The notes beneath the pieces are model-generated. The model was not told where the DNA came from. It saw nothing but the letters and a program-made list of their open reading frames with translations, and did no database searches. The translations under genes were made by a program, and so were the position numbers. Positions 9,401 to 19,179 of a stretch of 64,000 nucleotides of DNA are shown in pieces. Position 1 is the stretch's first letter. The number at the start of each line of letters is the position of its first letter. The stretch is from assembly GCF_003096355.1 (NCBI RefSeq), contig NZ_QEKI01000008.1, forward strand, positions 104,276 to 168,275, in the 5' to 3' direction. The DNA is from Pontibacter virosus. GTDB lineage: Bacteria > Bacteroidota > Bacteroidia > Cytophagales > Hymenobacteraceae.

Positions 9401-9852
9401 TTGCCAGTCGGGAAGTCACATTTCTCCAGCATGTCGTTGATCATACCTTGCAGGCCCATGGCGCGACCGTCGTCCGGAGAGTAGATGCGGGCAATACCGT
9501 ATTCGTGCAGTTCCTCTATCTCTGTTGGCAGGATAACCCCGCCACCACCGCCAAAGATGCGGATATGGCCACAGCCGCGCTCGTTTAGCAGGTCGTACAT
9601 GTACTTGAAATACTCCAGGTGACCGCCCTGGTAAGAGGTGATGGCAATGGCCTGGGCGTCTTCCTGCACGGCGCAGTCCACAATCTCCTGCACCGAGCGG
9701 TTGTGACCCAGGTGAATTACCTCGGCGCCGGAGGCCTGAATGATGCGACGCATGATGTTAATCGAAGCATCGTGTCCATCGAACAGCGAGGCTGCCGTCA
9801 CGATACGGATATGGTTGAAGGGCTTATATGGCTCTGTTTTAGTAACTTGCAT
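6466..9852 (-). CDS. icmF: Fused isobutyryl-CoA mutase (IcmF-type)
   Basis: A 1128-residue adenosylcobalamin enzyme that interconverts isobutyryl-CoA and n-butyryl-CoA (some relatives prefer isovaleryl-CoA). Three parts are fused in the IcmF order. The B12-binding domain (about residues 15-145) has His27 in DGHDAS as lower axial ligand. The MeaI-like G3E GTPase (about 165-420) has P-loop GTGGAGKSS at 204-212 and NKFDKRGA as base-recognition motif, and serves cofactor loading and repair. The mutase substrate-binding barrel occupies about 560-1128 ([38 protein letters not shown]). The fusion and length rule out ordinary two-subunit methylmalonyl-CoA mutase. ATG 9852 gives [10 protein letters not shown]. 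It is a single gene with its own terminator. Substrate preference cannot be fixed by eye. Confidence 0.93.
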   Translation of the reverse strand: MQVTKTEPYKPFNHIRIVTAASLFDGHDASINIMRRIIQASGAEVIHLGHNRSVQEIVDCAVQEDAQAIAITSYQGGHLEYFKYMYDLLNERGCGHIRIFGGGGGVILPTEIEELHEYGIARIYSPDDGRAMGLQGMINDMLEKCDFPTGKDLNGEARHLRDKDPKSIARLISAAENFPEEARSILNEVREQAKEVKTPVLGITGTGGAGKSSLVDELVRRFLIDFPKKKIAIISVDPSKRKTGGALLGDRIRMNSISNERVYMRSLATRQSNLALSKYVQDAVDIVKAADFDMIILETSGIGQSDTEIIEHSDMSLYVMTPEYGAATQLEKIDMLDFADVIALNKFDKRGALDALRDVKKQYKRNHQLWDINDEEIPVFGTIASQFNDPGMNQLYRAVMAKLSKKKGVEFDSNLQTSKEMSEKVFIIPPARTRYLSEISETIRNYDKWTKDQAEVAQKLYGIKKSIEAVQGIEVEDKDRLIKQLEQAYSKVELRLDGQNKKILENWKEKVQAYKNEFYVFKVRDKELKIKTHTESLSHLQIPKVSTPRYEAWGDLLKWNLQENVPGEFPYTAGVFPFKREGEDPTRMFAGEGGPERTNRRFHYVSLGMPAKRLSTAFDSVTLYGEDPDFRPDIYGKIGNSGVSICCLDDAKKLYSGFNLADPMTSVSMTINGPAAILTGFFMNAAIDQQCELYIKENGLEEEINQKIDAIYKEKGIARPQYQGELPKGNDGLGLMLLGVTGDQVLPAEVYEPIKTRTLAAVRGTVQADILKEDQAQNTCIFSTEFSLRLMGDVQAYFIDKNVRNFYSVSISGYHIAEAGANPISQLAFTLANGFTFVEYYVSRGMDINKFAPNLSFFFSNGIDPEYAVIGRVARRIWAKAMKHKYNADARSQMLKYHIQTSGRSLHAQEIDFNDIRTTLQALYAIYDNCNSLHTNAYDEAITTPTEASVRRAMAIQLIINRELGLAKNENPLQGSFIIEELTDLVEEAVLTEFDRITERGGVLGAMETMYQRGKIQEESLYYETLKHTGEYPIIGVNTFLSSTGSPTVLPTEVIRATEEEKQYQISMLQGLHERNADKSADMLKRIQQVAINNGNIFEEMMETVKYCSLGQITNALFEVGGQYRRNM

Positions 9853-9952
9853 AATTTACTAACAAGGATTTTTCAAATTTGATGCGAATATAGTCATTTT
9901 CGCGCAGGAATGACAGCGCAGGCTATACCTTGCTCTACGCGATATGCCCCCA

Positions 9953-9987
9953 AAAAAATACAGCCTGGTGCAGTAAAACACCAGGCT
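9953..9987 (-). terminator. Rho-independent terminator of the PAS-LuxR gene
   Basis: Stem AGCCTGGTG (9962-9970) with CACCAGGCT (9979-9987). On the minus strand it is followed by a T-run (plus strand A's at 9953-9959). It lies 30 bases beyond the regulator's stop codon. Confidence 0.85.
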
Positions 9988-10016
9988 ATCCCTACCATGA
10001 AACTTACATAAGGAAC

Positions 10017-10718
10017 TTAGCCTATACCTGCCTCCCTGCCAAGGGACACCAAGTCGGCCACATTGTTGGTGCCCAGCTTTCTCTGAATGCTCTTGCGGTG
10101 CGTGCTGACGGTATTCGGACTGATAAAGAGGCGCTCTGCGATTTCTTTCGTGCTACAGCCCTGGCAGATCAATTCTAATATTTCGATCTCACGCTTGCGC
10201 AGATTCTGCAGCAGGAGTTTGTTCTTTTGCTTGAGGCTCTCTTTGAGCGCCTGCACCAGCTGCTCTTCGGTGTTCATGTGCTGGCTCATGTCTACATCTA
10301 CACAAATCAACTCTTTCACCTCATCCTGCTGGTTCTTACTGAAAGCCTTGGCCCAACCCATGAACCACTTGTACTGGCTTTCCTGCTTGTGCCTAGCCCG
10401 GAACAGACCACCAAACTCAGCTCCGTTAAACTGCTGGTAATGGTTGATGCTGTCTTCGGGAATGTTCCGGTCGTCCGGATGCACGATAGCCTCCATGTAG
10501 GCCATGCCGCCCATTTCGAGTATCTCAGACAAGGTATAGCCGAGGCTTTCTTCGTTGGTACGGTTGCACCAGATCAGGCCCAGGTCGAGGTTGGAAATGT
10601 AGATGTTAGCCGGAACTTCATGAATGACTTTTTCCAGAAACTCACATTTCTCGCGCAGATGTCGGATTTCACGCTCCATGGCGGCAATCTTTTCAGCATC
10701 GGAAGACTCTTCGGGCAT
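10017..10718 (-). CDS. PAS domain LuxR-family transcriptional regulator
   Basis: A 233-residue regulator. Residues 1-30 form a coiled coil (EKIAAMEREIRHLREKCEFL). Residues about 30-140 are a PAS fold (IYISNLDLGLIWCNRTNEESLGYTLSEI) continuing into a PAC-like segment (FNGAEFGGLFRARHK). A second short coiled coil, EQLVQALKESLKQKNKL, leads to the C-terminal LuxR/GerE helix-turn-helix (about 165-233: KREIEILELICQGCSTKEIA, SPNTVSTHRKSI). There is no receiver domain or membrane segment, so it probably senses a cytoplasmic signal. Such PAS-LuxR proteins are frequent in Cytophagales. It stands alone, divergent from lepA with 186 bases between them. Ligand and targets are unknown. Confidence 0.85.
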   Translation of the reverse strand: MPEESSDAEKIAAMEREIRHLREKCEFLEKVIHEVPANIYISNLDLGLIWCNRTNEESLGYTLSEILEMGGMAYMEAIVHPDDRNIPEDSINHYQQFNGAEFGGLFRARHKQESQYKWFMGWAKAFSKNQQDEVKELICVDVDMSQHMNTEEQLVQALKESLKQKNKLLLQNLRKREIEILELICQGCSTKEIAERLFISPNTVSTHRKSIQRKLGTNNVADLVSLGREAGIG

Positions 10719-10877
10719 AGTGTTTGGCTTGTGCGGTTCAATTACAAGGGTTTAAATTTATAAAATCCATGCAGAAAATACAATATACTGCCTTCTTAAT
10801 CTGAAGGAACGGTCTGGTGAGAATGGCAAACAAAAAATGATTTAAGCCGGAATACAGCAACAAACCTACATTCTTCT

Positions 10878-10885
10878 TAACTTTG
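10878..10885 (+). promoter_or_regulatory. lepA promoter (-7 TAACTTTG)
   Basis: A perfect TAnnTTTG element, 19 bases before the lepA ATG, giving a short leader of roughly a dozen bases. No clear -33 TTG is visible. Confidence 0.6.
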
Positions 10886-10904
10886 TTTTTCGTAATAACT
10901 ATTT

Positions 10905-12689
10905 ATGAAGAACATTCGCAATTTCTGCATCATCGCCCACATCGACCACGGTAAAAGCACCCTGGCCGATCGCCTGTTAGAGTTTACTTCTACGGTGGCG
11001 GAGCGTGAAATGCAAAACCAGCTGCTCGACAACATGGATCTGGAGCGTGAGCGCGGCATTACCATTAAGAGTCACGCGATCCAGATGAACTACCGCTACA
11101 AGGGAGAGGACTACGTGTTGAACCTGATCGATACACCAGGCCACGTTGACTTTTCTTATGAAGTGTCCCGCTCCATTGCCGCCTGTGAGGGCGCGTTGCT
11201 GATCGTGGACTCATCACAGGGTATAGAGGCACAGACTATTTCGAACCTATACCTGGCCATTGGCTCTGACCTCGAAATTATACCTGTGCTTAACAAGATT
11301 GACCTGCCACACGCCATGCCCGAGGAGGTTAGCGACCAGATCATCGACCTGATCGGCTGCGATAAGGAAGACATTATCCTGGCTTCCGGTAAGTCCGGCA
11401 TCGGTATAGAAAATATCCTGAACGCGATCTGTGATCGTATTCCTGCTCCGAAAGGAGATCCTGCCGCTCCATTGCAGGCGCTTATCTTCGACTCGGTTTT
11501 CAACTCTTACAGAGGCATCGAGGTATACTTCCGAATTTACAACGGTACGCTCAAAAAAGGGGAGAAGGTAAAGTTCATTAACACCGGCAAAACGTATGAA
11601 GCCGACGAGATCGGTGTACTGAAACTGAACCAGGAACCGCGCCAGGAAATGGCTGCCGGTAACGTAGGCTACCTGATCTCAGGTATCAAAAACGCAAAAG
11701 AGGTAAAAGTAGGTGATACCATTACACACGTTGACCGTCCGGCAGTAGGTATACAGGGCTTCGAAGATGTGAAACCAATGGTATTTGCTGGTATCTACCC
11801 GGTAGAGACGAGCGAATACGAAGAACTGCGCAACTCCATGGAGAAACTGCAGTTGAACGACGCCTCGTTGGTATGGGAGCCGGAAACATCCGCCGCCCTT
11901 GGTTTTGGTTTCCGTTGCGGCTTCCTGGGAATGTTGCACATGGAAATCGTGCAGGAGCGTCTGGAGCGTGAGTTCGACATGACGGTGATCACGACCGTGC
12001 CTTCGGTGCAGTTCCACGCTTACTCTACTAAAGGCGAACTGCTGAAGGTAAACGCACCTTCCGAAATGCCGGAGCCAAATTACATCGACCGCATCGAGGA
12101 GCCGTTCATCAAAGCACAGATTATCTCGAAGGCAGAGTATGTGGGCCCGATCATTACGCTGTGCATGGACAAGCGTGGTGTTCTGAAAAACCAGACCTAC
12201 CTGACCAGCGACCGCGTGGAGCTTTCATTTGAAATGCCGCTCGCCGAGATCGTATTCGACTTCTTTGATAAACTGAAGACCATTTCCAGAGGGTACGCCT
12301 CGCTTGACTACGAGCTGATCGGTTTCCGTCAGTCGAACATGGTGAAGCTGGACGTGATGCTCAACGGCGAGAAAGTGGATGCGCTGAGTGCCATCGTGCA
12401 CCGCGACAAAGCTTACGATTGGGGCAAGCGCCTCTGCGAGAAGCTCCGTGAGCTGCTGCCGCGTCAGATGTTCGAAATCGCCATACAGGCAGCCATCGGG
12501 CAGAAGATCATCGCCCGCGAAACGGTGAAGGCCCTGCGCAAGAACGTACTGGCTAAGTGCTACGGCGGTGACATTTCACGTAAACGCAAGCTCCTCGAGA
12601 AACAGAAGAAAGGAAAGAAACGCATGCGCCAGGTAGGCAACGTGGAAATTCCGCAAGAAGCCTTCTTAGCTGTGCTCAAACTCGACTAA
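10905..12689 (+). CDS. lepA: Elongation factor 4 (LepA)
   Basis: Ribosome-bound translational GTPase that back-translocates or remodels stalled ribosomes and helps 30S biogenesis. The 594-residue length is normal (E. coli about 599). The GTPase domain starts with AHIDHGKST (G1, about residues 10-18), followed by RGITIKSH (G2), DTPGHVDF (G3) and NKIDLP (G4). EF-G-like domains II, III and V follow, then the LepA-specific C-terminal domain, which ends in a basic stretch ([20 protein letters not shown]). A clear Bacteroidota promoter precedes it, and a strong hairpin follows at 12695-12730. It is not co-transcribed with a signal peptidase gene as in Enterobacteria. Confidence 0.97.
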   Translation: MKNIRNFCIIAHIDHGKSTLADRLLEFTSTVAEREMQNQLLDNMDLERERGITIKSHAIQMNYRYKGEDYVLNLIDTPGHVDFSYEVSRSIAACEGALLIVDSSQGIEAQTISNLYLAIGSDLEIIPVLNKIDLPHAMPEEVSDQIIDLIGCDKEDIILASGKSGIGIENILNAICDRIPAPKGDPAAPLQALIFDSVFNSYRGIEVYFRIYNGTLKKGEKVKFINTGKTYEADEIGVLKLNQEPRQEMAAGNVGYLISGIKNAKEVKVGDTITHVDRPAVGIQGFEDVKPMVFAGIYPVETSEYEELRNSMEKLQLNDASLVWEPETSAALGFGFRCGFLGMLHMEIVQERLEREFDMTVITTVPSVQFHAYSTKGELLKVNAPSEMPEPNYIDRIEEPFIKAQIISKAEYVGPIITLCMDKRGVLKNQTYLTSDRVELSFEMPLAEIVFDFFDKLKTISRGYASLDYELIGFRQSNMVKLDVMLNGEKVDALSAIVHRDKAYDWGKRLCEKLRELLPRQMFEIAIQAAIGQKIIARETVKALRKNVLAKCYGGDISRKRKLLEKQKKGKKRMRQVGNVEIPQEAFLAVLKLD

Positions 12690-12694
12690 CATTA

Positions 12695-12730
12695 GCAAGC
12701 CCCGACGTGCCCCCGCACGCCGGGGCTTGT
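12695..12730 (+). terminator. Rho-independent terminator of lepA
   Basis: Outer stem AAGCCCCG (12697-12704) with CGGGGCTT (12721-12728) and an inner GTGC/GCAC stem, starting 5 bases after the lepA stop. No long T-run is present. Confidence 0.75.
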
Positions 12731-12864
12731 CACTTTATTCCCCTGATAGAGGAGGCATTGACCAGGAACAATCGATTTATTTGGAAGCAAATCTTCCCTT
12801 TGTCAGTAGGTATTTTATCAAACATCAACTCAGAATAATTAACTCATAACTTTCAACTATTAAC

Positions 12865-13746
12865 ATGATTCTGCTCGACGGTAAAAAAACATCCGAAACC
12901 ATTCAGCAAGAAATTGCTGCTGAAGTTGCCGAAATTAAAGCTAAAGGCGGCAAAGTGCCCCACCTGGCGGCGATACTGGTAGGCAATGACGGAGGGTCGG
13001 TTACGTATGTGACCAACAAAGTGCTGGCCTGCGAACGCGTCGGCTTTGGCTCTACACTGGTGCGCTACGACGACGATGTGACCGAAGAAGAACTGCTCAG
13101 CAAGATTCAGGAGCTCAACGAGAGCGAAGAAGTGGATGGCTTTATTGTGCAGTTGCCCCTGCCAAAGCACATCAACACCCAGAAGGTACTCGAAGCAGTA
13201 GATCCGAAGAAAGATGTGGATGGTTTCCACCCGGCTAACGTGGGACGTATGGTCGCCGGTCTGACTTCTTTCCTGCCTGCCACGCCCTATGGCATCCTGC
13301 AGCTGATCGAGCGCTACGGTATCGAAACGAACGGCAAACATTGTGTGGTGATCGGCCGCAGCAACATTGTCGGCTCCCCTATGAGCATCCTGATGGCCAA
13401 AGCCGCATACCCGGGCAATGCCACTGTAACCCTCTGCCACCGCAACACCGTTGATCTGGCCTACCACACTCGCCAGGCTGATATTATCATTGCAGCAGTT
13501 GGCCTGCCAGGTCTGCTGAAGGCTGACATGGTGAAGGAAGGCGCCGTGGTAATAGACGTGGGCACAACCCGCGTACCAGATTCTACCCGCAAATCTGGCT
13601 ACAGACTGCGTGGCGACGTTGATTTTGACAATGTAGCGCCGAAGTGTAGTTATATCACTCCCGTGCCTGGTGGTGTTGGTCCCCTGACCATTGCGATGCT
13701 GTTGAAGAACACGCTCAGGGCGGCAAGAAAAGAGGTATACGCTTAG
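12865..13746 (+). CDS. folD: Methylenetetrahydrofolate dehydrogenase/cyclohydrolase
   Basis: Bifunctional cytoplasmic enzyme of one-carbon metabolism: oxidises 5,10-methylene-THF to methenyl-THF and hydrolyses it to 10-formyl-THF. The 293-residue length is typical. The catalytic YxxxK is in [14 protein letters not shown] (about residues 49-62). The substrate motif is [11 protein letters not shown] (about 92-102), the Rossmann NADP motif is [12 protein letters not shown] (about 160-171), and the C-terminal signature is [14 protein letters not shown] (about 267-280). ATG 12865 gives [10 protein letters not shown], the expected start. It is monocistronic with a terminator at 13787-13823. The upstream gap contains an AACTCATAACTTTCAACT-type stretch also seen before yeaH. 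Confidence 0.97.
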   Translation: MILLDGKKTSETIQQEIAAEVAEIKAKGGKVPHLAAILVGNDGGSVTYVTNKVLACERVGFGSTLVRYDDDVTEEELLSKIQELNESEEVDGFIVQLPLPKHINTQKVLEAVDPKKDVDGFHPANVGRMVAGLTSFLPATPYGILQLIERYGIETNGKHCVVIGRSNIVGSPMSILMAKAAYPGNATVTLCHRNTVDLAYHTRQADIIIAAVGLPGLLKADMVKEGAVVIDVGTTRVPDSTRKSGYRLRGDVDFDNVAPKCSYITPVPGGVGPLTIAMLLKNTLRAARKEVYA

Positions 13747-13786
13747 TCTGAATCAGCATTCACCGGATTTACAGTATATTTATATC

Positions 13787-13823
13787 AAATGGGTGGGCTT
13801 GCCAAAGGCCTGCCCATTTTTTT
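13787..13823 (+). terminator. Rho-independent terminator of folD
   Basis: AAATGGGTGGGC (13787-13798) pairs with GCCTGCCCATTT (13808-13819) with an internal mismatch, followed by seven T. The remaining 270 bases up to queE hold no gene. Confidence 0.8.
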
Positions 13824-13991
13824 AGTATCTACTCCAGTTACCGAAGCACTTGAGAATTAACTAGGTATAGTGTCAGCTTTTATTCCATCTTAAAACCCTG
13901 CTAATCTTCCAGTCTTATAAATTCCAAGGGTAGGAGCCCTAATCAAAGATACCGGAACGGAACACCCTGTATACCTTGTTGCTTTTTTAGC

Positions 13992-13999
13992 TAACTTTG
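13992..13999 (+). promoter_or_regulatory. queE promoter (-7 TAACTTTG)
   Basis: A perfect TAnnTTTG, 97 bases before the queE start. The leader contains an imperfect inverted repeat of the iterated word (AGGTCTATACCT and TACAGGTATA near 14053-14078). I see no preQ1 riboswitch consensus. Confidence 0.45.
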
Positions 14000-14096
14000 C
14001 AAGTTCGGTGAGCCTTATACTTTGGATAGGTACAGCCGACCTAAATTTAATTAGGTCTATACCTGAAGCTACAGGTATAACCATTGGAATACAGAT

Positions 14097-14750
14097 TTGG
14101 AAACGACAAAAGCATACAAGACTGCCTCTATTCATACAGTGCCTAAAGATGGCAGCGAACTTCCGTTGATGGAGGCTTTTTATACCATTCAGGGAGAGGG
14201 TGGTAACACGGGTACGGCGGCTTATTTTATCAGACTCGGCGGCTGCGATGTGGGCTGCCACTGGTGCGATGTAAAGGAGAGCTGGGACGCTGAGTTGCAC
14301 CCACTCACACCTATAAACGAAATCGTTGAAACGGCTAAAACCTTTCCGGGCAAAACCGTCGTAGTAACAGGAGGCGAACCCTTGCTTTACAACCTCCACC
14401 CGCTAACAGCCGGATTGCAGGACGCAGGTATACGTACCATGATCGAAACTTCCGGAGCTTACCCGCTAAGCGGTCACTGGGACTGGGTATGTTTGTCTCC
14501 AAAGAAGTTTAAAGCGCCGGATGCTTCTGTCTATCCTTTTGCAGATGAGCTAAAAGTCATTATATTTAACAAATCGGATTTTGCATGGGCAGAAGAGCAT
14601 GCAGCAAGGGTAGGAGCTACTTGTAAGCTATACCTGCAGCCAGAGTGGAGCAAAGCCGGGCAGCTGATGCCACTTATTGTCGAATACGTTAAAAACAACC
14701 CCCAATGGCGTGTGTCCTTGCAGACCCACAAGTACATGGATATTCCGTAA
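14097..14750 (+). CDS. queE: 7-carboxy-7-deazaguanine synthase (QueE)
   Basis: Radical-SAM enzyme that converts 6-carboxy-tetrahydropterin into 7-carboxy-7-deazaguanine in queuosine biosynthesis. The 217-residue product has EAFYTIQGEG (about 26-35), then the cluster-binding Cx3Cx2C with Cys50, Cys54 and Cys57 (GGCDVGCHWCDVK), VVTGGEPLL for SAM binding, and the C-terminal LQTHKYMDIP typical of the family. The start is a TTG (14097): the only ATG before the conserved core (14170) would remove the residues usually present ahead of it, so TTG is preferred but not certain. The next gene begins 6 bases after its stop, so the two are probably co-transcribed. No other queuosine gene is in the window. 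Confidence 0.93.
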   Translation: METTKAYKTASIHTVPKDGSELPLMEAFYTIQGEGGNTGTAAYFIRLGGCDVGCHWCDVKESWDAELHPLTPINEIVETAKTFPGKTVVVTGGEPLLYNLHPLTAGLQDAGIRTMIETSGAYPLSGHWDWVCLSPKKFKAPDASVYPFADELKVIIFNKSDFAWAEEHAARVGATCKLYLQPEWSKAGQLMPLIVEYVKNNPQWRVSLQTHKYMDIP

Positions 14751-14756
14751 AAAGCT

Positions 14757-16682
14757 ATGCTTAAGCCACTGCTTCTTCTGACTCTAATTACTTTTAGTAC
14801 AGCGACCACGTGCCTGGCACAAGGCAGACCGGCCTCTAATTCCAGAAAAGCAGTCACACTCTACTACAAAGCGGAAGAAGCCGCACAGGCGCGAGATTTT
14901 AACAAGGCGCTCGCCTACCTGGACGAGGCCGTTGAGCGGGATCCAAAATATGCTGACGCATACCTCAAAATCGCGCATCTGCACCGATCCATGGGCAACA
15001 AGCCGGAAGTGTTTGAAAATCTACAGAAAGGCCTGGCCCTCAAGCCCTTTAATGCCGGCCTGATGAACAGTTACTTCGACCTGGCAGACCTTTACTTTGA
15101 GCGGGGCGACTATGAAAACGCTCGTAAGAACTTTGAGCTTTTCCTGCGCGGCAAGCCCCGGAATGGCCGTATGACAGACTTTGCCCGTCAGCAGATCCAG
15201 TCTGCTGAGTTTGCTGCTGAGGCCATGAAAAAACCGGTGAGCTTCAATCCTGTCAGACTGCCCGGCAATGTCAACCGCTTCGAGCTGCAGTACTTTCCTT
15301 CCACCACTGCGGATCAGCGCCACCTGATCTTTACAGCTCGTGCTGGTCACCGCCCTGATCAGGACGAAAACATATTTGTCAGCCAGTACCGCGACAACCA
15401 ATGGAGCCCACCAAGCTCTATTTCACCATCCATCAACACGGCTGCCAACGAAGGAGCCGCTACCATTTCCGGTGACGGCAAGACCATTGTGTTCACTTCC
15501 TGCAACCGTTCTGACAGTCAGGGCGATTGCGATCTGTACATCTCTTTCAGGAGTGGGGACGAGTGGAGCAAACCCAAGAACATGGGCACCGTGGTGAACT
15601 CCAAGGCATGGGATTCCCAGCCCAGCCTCTCCGCTGACGGTCGTACCTTGTACTTTACATCCACCCGGCCGGGAGGTATAGGCAAAGAAGACATCTGGGT
15701 GACCCGGCTGAATGAAGACGGCTCGTGGCAGAAGCCTGAGAACATGGGCGAACCTGTGAACTCCAAAGGCCGTGACATGGCCCCCTTCATCCACGTGAGT
15801 GGGAGCACCCTTTATTTTGTGAGCGACGGACACCTGGGCATGGGCGGCCTTGATGTGTTTATGACCACGCAGGACAACAAAAGCAAATGGAGCGCACCCG
15901 AGAACATGGGTTACCCGCTCAACACACACGCCGACGAAGGCTCGCTCTTCATCACAGCCGACAACAAAAAAGGCTACTATTCCCGCCAGGAAATGACGGA
16001 AGCCGGTGCCTCAACCATACAATTGTATGAACTGGATGTACCGGAAAACTGGAGAAGCAAAGTAACCAGTACCTATGCCCAGGGCCGCGTATTCCATGCC
16101 GATACTAAAAAACCGATTGCTGCCGTGGTGCAGCTTTATGATGTGAGTGCTGACTCGCTGGTGCAGCAGGTCAACTCCGACAAGGTATCAGGAGAGTATA
16201 CCATCGTGCTCTCCGAGGGTCAGCAGTACGCGCTCTACGTGTCAGCGCCTGGCTTCCTGATGAACAGCCTAAGCTTTGACTATACCTCCCGCAAGTCGCT
16301 AGACCCGGTGGCGCTGGACGTATACCTGAAGCCAGTCAAATCCGGTGCTGCTATCGTGCTCAACAATCTGTTCTTCGACACGGGGCAGTACAAGCTGGAG
16401 CGTAAATCCAAAACTGAGTTGGATAAGCTCATCACGTTCATGCAGCAAAACCCGGCTATCAAGATCGAAATATCTGGTCACACCGATGACATTGGCTCTG
16501 ACGCCGATAACAAGGTGCTCTCCGAGCGTCGTGCCCGCTCCGTAGCCGACTACCTGCGCAGCAACAAAGTACCTAAAGACCGCATCACCTCCGTTGGTCA
16601 TGGCGAGAACCGCCCGGTCAAGCCAAACACCTCAGACGAAAATCGCAGCCAGAACCGCCGCATTGAGATGCGAGTGCTCTAA
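14757..16682 (+). CDS. TPR/PD40/OmpA outer-membrane protein, PorE-like
   Basis: A 641-residue exported protein. A Sec signal peptide (about residues 1-22, ending CLAQG) is followed by TPR repeats (about 30-140), a PD40/WD40-like propeller (about 165-430, with repeated SPSINTAANEG, DSQPSLSADGRTLYFTS and DMAPFIHVSGSTLYFVS blades), a carboxypeptidase-regulatory-like domain (about 440-520: GRVFHADTKKPIAAVVQL) and a C-terminal OmpA domain (about 530-641) with the peptidoglycan-binding motif ISGHTDDIGSDADN and LSERRARSV. This is the architecture of PorE, the type IX secretion component that tethers the machine to peptidoglycan, but several paralogues exist per genome. It has no visible lipobox. It follows queE by 6 bases. 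Confidence 0.88.
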   Translation: MLKPLLLLTLITFSTATTCLAQGRPASNSRKAVTLYYKAEEAAQARDFNKALAYLDEAVERDPKYADAYLKIAHLHRSMGNKPEVFENLQKGLALKPFNAGLMNSYFDLADLYFERGDYENARKNFELFLRGKPRNGRMTDFARQQIQSAEFAAEAMKKPVSFNPVRLPGNVNRFELQYFPSTTADQRHLIFTARAGHRPDQDENIFVSQYRDNQWSPPSSISPSINTAANEGAATISGDGKTIVFTSCNRSDSQGDCDLYISFRSGDEWSKPKNMGTVVNSKAWDSQPSLSADGRTLYFTSTRPGGIGKEDIWVTRLNEDGSWQKPENMGEPVNSKGRDMAPFIHVSGSTLYFVSDGHLGMGGLDVFMTTQDNKSKWSAPENMGYPLNTHADEGSLFITADNKKGYYSRQEMTEAGASTIQLYELDVPENWRSKVTSTYAQGRVFHADTKKPIAAVVQLYDVSADSLVQQVNSDKVSGEYTIVLSEGQQYALYVSAPGFLMNSLSFDYTSRKSLDPVALDVYLKPVKSGAAIVLNNLFFDTGQYKLERKSKTELDKLITFMQQNPAIKIEISGHTDDIGSDADNKVLSERRARSVADYLRSNKVPKDRITSVGHGENRPVKPNTSDENRSQNRRIEMRVL

Positions 16683-16731
16683 GGTTAGGCGTTCATCCCA
16701 CCAAGCCCTCGAACTGGAAATGAATAAATAG

Positions 16732-16767
16732 AAAACGGCCCGTTGCAAATCTGCAGCGGGCCGTTTT
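16732..16767. terminator. Bidirectional terminator between porE-like and gltA
   Basis: An 11-base perfect stem AAAACGGCCCG (16732-16742) with CGGGCCGTTTT (16757-16767) between convergent genes. Confidence 0.9.
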
Positions 16768-16787
16768 CATTATAATTTACTTCTATA

Positions 16788-18074
16788 TTATCTATTCTCG
16801 ATATCCACGTAGTTACGCTCTGTTTCACCAGTGTAGATCTGACGCGGACGGCCGATTGGCTCTTTCTGCTCGCGCATTTCCTTCCACTGTGCAATCCAGC
16901 CTGGCAGACGGCCCAGGGCGAACATTACCGTAAACATGTCGGTTGGGATGCCGAGTGCACGGTAGATGATGCCTGAGTAGAAGTCAACGTTCGGGTATAG
17001 CTTGCGCTCCACGAAATACGGATCGTTCAGCGCCGCTTCTTCCAGTTCCATGGCAATGGTCAGGATCGGGTCGTTGATGCCTAGGGCAGTCAGTACTTCG
17101 TCAGCAGCCTTCTTAATGATGCGAGCACGTGGGTCGAAGTTCTTGTAAACGCGGTGACCGAAGCCCATCAGACGGAAAGGATCGTCTTTGTCTTTTGCTT
17201 TCGCGATGAATTTCTTCGAGTCGCCACCATCCGCTTTGATCTGCTCCAGCATTTCGATCACGGCCTGGTTGGCACCACCGTGCAGCGGTCCCCACAGGGC
17301 ACTGATACCGGCAGACACAGAAGAGTAAAGGCTTGCGTTGGCTGAACCCACCAGACGCACAGTGGACGTAGAGCAGTTTTGCTCGTGGTCAGCGTGCAGG
17401 ATAAGCAGCTTGTTGATCGCGTCTACTACCACCGGGTTGATCTCGTAATCTTCCGTTGGGAAGGCGAACATCATGTGGAGGAAGTTAGAGCAATAGTCCA
17501 GCTTGTTTTTTGGGTAGTTTACTGGGTGACCTACTGAGTTTTTGTAAGACCAGGCAGCAATGGTAGAGATTTTGGCCATCAAACGAATGATAGACAGGTC
17601 CATCTCTTCTTTCGACTGGTTCGGGTTAAGCGACTCCGGATAAAAAGCCGTCAGGGAGCTGATCATGGCAGAAAGGATGCCCATTGGGTGTGCTGTAGAC
17701 GGGAAGCCATCCAGAATCTTGCGCATGTCCTCATTCACGAGGGTATGCATTTTGATCTTGCCACTGAAGTCCTCCAGTTCCTGTGTAGTTGGCAGTGCGC
17801 CGTAAATCAGCAGGTAGGCTACTTCAATGAAGTTTGACTTCTCAGCCAGTTGCTCAATCGGGTAACCTCTGTAATGCAGAATGCCCTGCTCTCCGTCCAG
17901 GAAAGTGATGGCACTTTTAGTGGCACCTGTATTTTTATAACCTGAGTCCAGGGTGATGTAGCCTGACTCCGATCGCAAAGCAGCTATATCAATTGCTTTC
18001 TCATTCTCGGTACCAGTTACAACCGGGAACTTGTAGGACTTCCCCTCTAAAATTATTTCAGCGTGTTCTGACAT
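16788..18074 (-). CDS. gltA: Citrate synthase (type II)
   Basis: Condenses oxaloacetate and acetyl-CoA to citrate, the entry step of the TCA cycle. The 428-residue product matches the hexameric bacterial type: an N-terminal beta region (KSYKFPVVTGTENEKAIDI), LDGEQGILHYRGYPIEQLA, the oxaloacetate-binding His in HADHEQNCSTSTVRLVGS (about 231), the catalytic His in GFGHRVYKNFDPR (about 306), and FYSGIIYRALGIPTDMFT near the catalytic Asp (about 365). ATG 18074 starts MSEHAEIILEG. It is monocistronic, ending at the bidirectional hairpin 16732-16767. NADH regulation cannot be judged. Confidence 0.96.
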   Translation of the reverse strand: MSEHAEIILEGKSYKFPVVTGTENEKAIDIAALRSESGYITLDSGYKNTGATKSAITFLDGEQGILHYRGYPIEQLAEKSNFIEVAYLLIYGALPTTQELEDFSGKIKMHTLVNEDMRKILDGFPSTAHPMGILSAMISSLTAFYPESLNPNQSKEEMDLSIIRLMAKISTIAAWSYKNSVGHPVNYPKNKLDYCSNFLHMMFAFPTEDYEINPVVVDAINKLLILHADHEQNCSTSTVRLVGSANASLYSSVSAGISALWGPLHGGANQAVIEMLEQIKADGGDSKKFIAKAKDKDDPFRLMGFGHRVYKNFDPRARIIKKAADEVLTALGINDPILTIAMELEEAALNDPYFVERKLYPNVDFYSGIIYRALGIPTDMFTVMFALGRLPGWIAQWKEMREQKEPIGRPRQIYTGETERNYVDIENR

Positions 18075-18280
18075 GCCTGTATTTTTTATATGTCCGTGAA
18101 TTGTCTCTTAATGAAGCGAAATTATAGAAAAATGTATTTAAAATGAAATGGAATGATGCGATATATGGTAAATTAACAATGTTTTAACCCACTTTTCGAT
18201 CCGCCTTTTGTATAAACGACATTCTGTCAAAATGTTTCGGAATATTATGCAGTGTCTTGTACTTATCCGGCCCCCAAAAC

Positions 18281-18604
18281 TCACCAGGGAGAAGCACTGT
18301 CATCAGCCTCAGAAGACACACCTCCAAAGCCGTGGCGTGGAGAGTAGGGGGTGCCCTTGCCTTCCAGGTGGTTCTGCATGTCGAGGTGCAGCTTAATGCG
18401 ATCGAGTTTGATAAACTCCTCCCAAAGCTTCTGGTCACGGTCCGACATGCGGTTGATGAGGTCGGTTAACTGCAGCCCGCTTTCCGATTTCTGCAAATCC
18501 CGGATGTAAGGATCTGAGTCGACCATGCCCTGTATTTTTATTCTGAAGTAGGTGTTCAGTTCCATGTACCTGTCCTCATCCCAGAATTCCATTTCGTCCG
18601 CCAT
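18281..18604 (-). CDS. Hypothetical acidic helical protein
   Basis: A 107-residue soluble protein: MADEMEFWDEDRYMELNTYF, then charged helices (RDLQKSESGLQLTDLINRM, KLWEEFIKLDRIKLHLDMQ), then a Gly/Ser-rich disordered tail. No family is recognised. It lies 56 bases downstream of, and on the same strand as, the 172-residue gene at 18661-19179, so they probably form an operon. An overlapping frame at 18184-18438 is less protein-like. Coding status is supported by the operon position and charged-helix composition only. Confidence 0.55.
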   Translation of the reverse strand: MADEMEFWDEDRYMELNTYFRIKIQGMVDSDPYIRDLQKSESGLQLTDLINRMSDRDQKLWEEFIKLDRIKLHLDMQNHLEGKGTPYSPRHGFGGVSSEADDSASPW

Positions 18605-18660
18605 GCTCCGCTTCGTTTATCTTTTATACTCTTTCTGTGCCAGAAGGCTGCATTCTTTTA

Positions 18661-19179
18661 TCATAAACCATCCCTTCCCTCAGCAGGATCAGGATCATCG
18701 GGCTGCACACCGGGCGGATTGAAAAGGCCCCAGCGGTCCACGGCATAGTTCCAGGTGTCAAACGTTCTTACCCAGGCTATAAACAGCAGTCGGTACTCTT
18801 CCAGCGCCTCCCTGATCAGGTGGAGGTAATGCATGTGCTCGAAGCCAAACATGGTGAGCGTGTTGCAGTGGTTTTGCAGGTCACGGGCTGCCTTGCGGAT
18901 CAGCGTGGCGCATTCCATCCGGATGTCGTACAGGTCTCCACCCTCAGCACCTGCCACCTTCACGCTCAGCAGCGCCGCATCCTCCAGCATAAACGCCTTG
19001 TTGCTGGAGAGCCGGGAATCATCTTCAGGTATCAGATCTGCGATCTTGACGGTAAGTTCATAGATCTCGCGGCCCTTCCGGAAAAGTGGCATACGGCGTG
19101 GATTAAAGTTATCTTCGTACATGGCTGTGTAATGGGTCAGAGCTGCCTTGCCTGCAACAACAGGTATAGGTATAGACAA
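18661..19179 (-). CDS. Hypothetical four-helix-bundle-like protein
   Basis: A 172-residue protein, largely helical: FRKGREIYELTVKIADLIPE, EDAALLSVKVAGAEGGDLYD, MECATLIRKAARDLQNH and LHLIREALEEYRLLFIAWVR form four amphipathic helices, with a Pro/Asp-rich tail. The spacing and the AGAEGG turn recall the S23/Avd four-helix-bundle families (23S-intervening-sequence and retroelement accessory proteins), but there is no reverse transcriptase or template/variable repeat nearby. It is the first gene of a likely two-gene unit with 18281-18604. Function is unknown and the fold assignment is inference. Confidence 0.6.
   Translation of the reverse strand: MSIPIPVVAGKAALTHYTAMYEDNFNPRRMPLFRKGREIYELTVKIADLIPEDDSRLSSNKAFMLEDAALLSVKVAGAEGGDLYDIRMECATLIRKAARDLQNHCNTLTMFGFEHMHYLHLIREALEEYRLLFIAWVRTFDTWNYAVDRWGLFNPPGVQPDDPDPAEGRDGL

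Noticed and set aside
6634..9484. Long plus-strand ORFs (6634-7419, 8044-8670, 8555-9484) inside icmF
   Set aside because: All overlap the well-supported IcmF reading frame on the other strand, and their products are low-complexity Arg/Ser or Val/Leu shadows.
18661..19179. Avd-like protein as part of a diversity-generating retroelement
   Set aside because: No reverse transcriptase and no template/variable repeat pair are present in the window.
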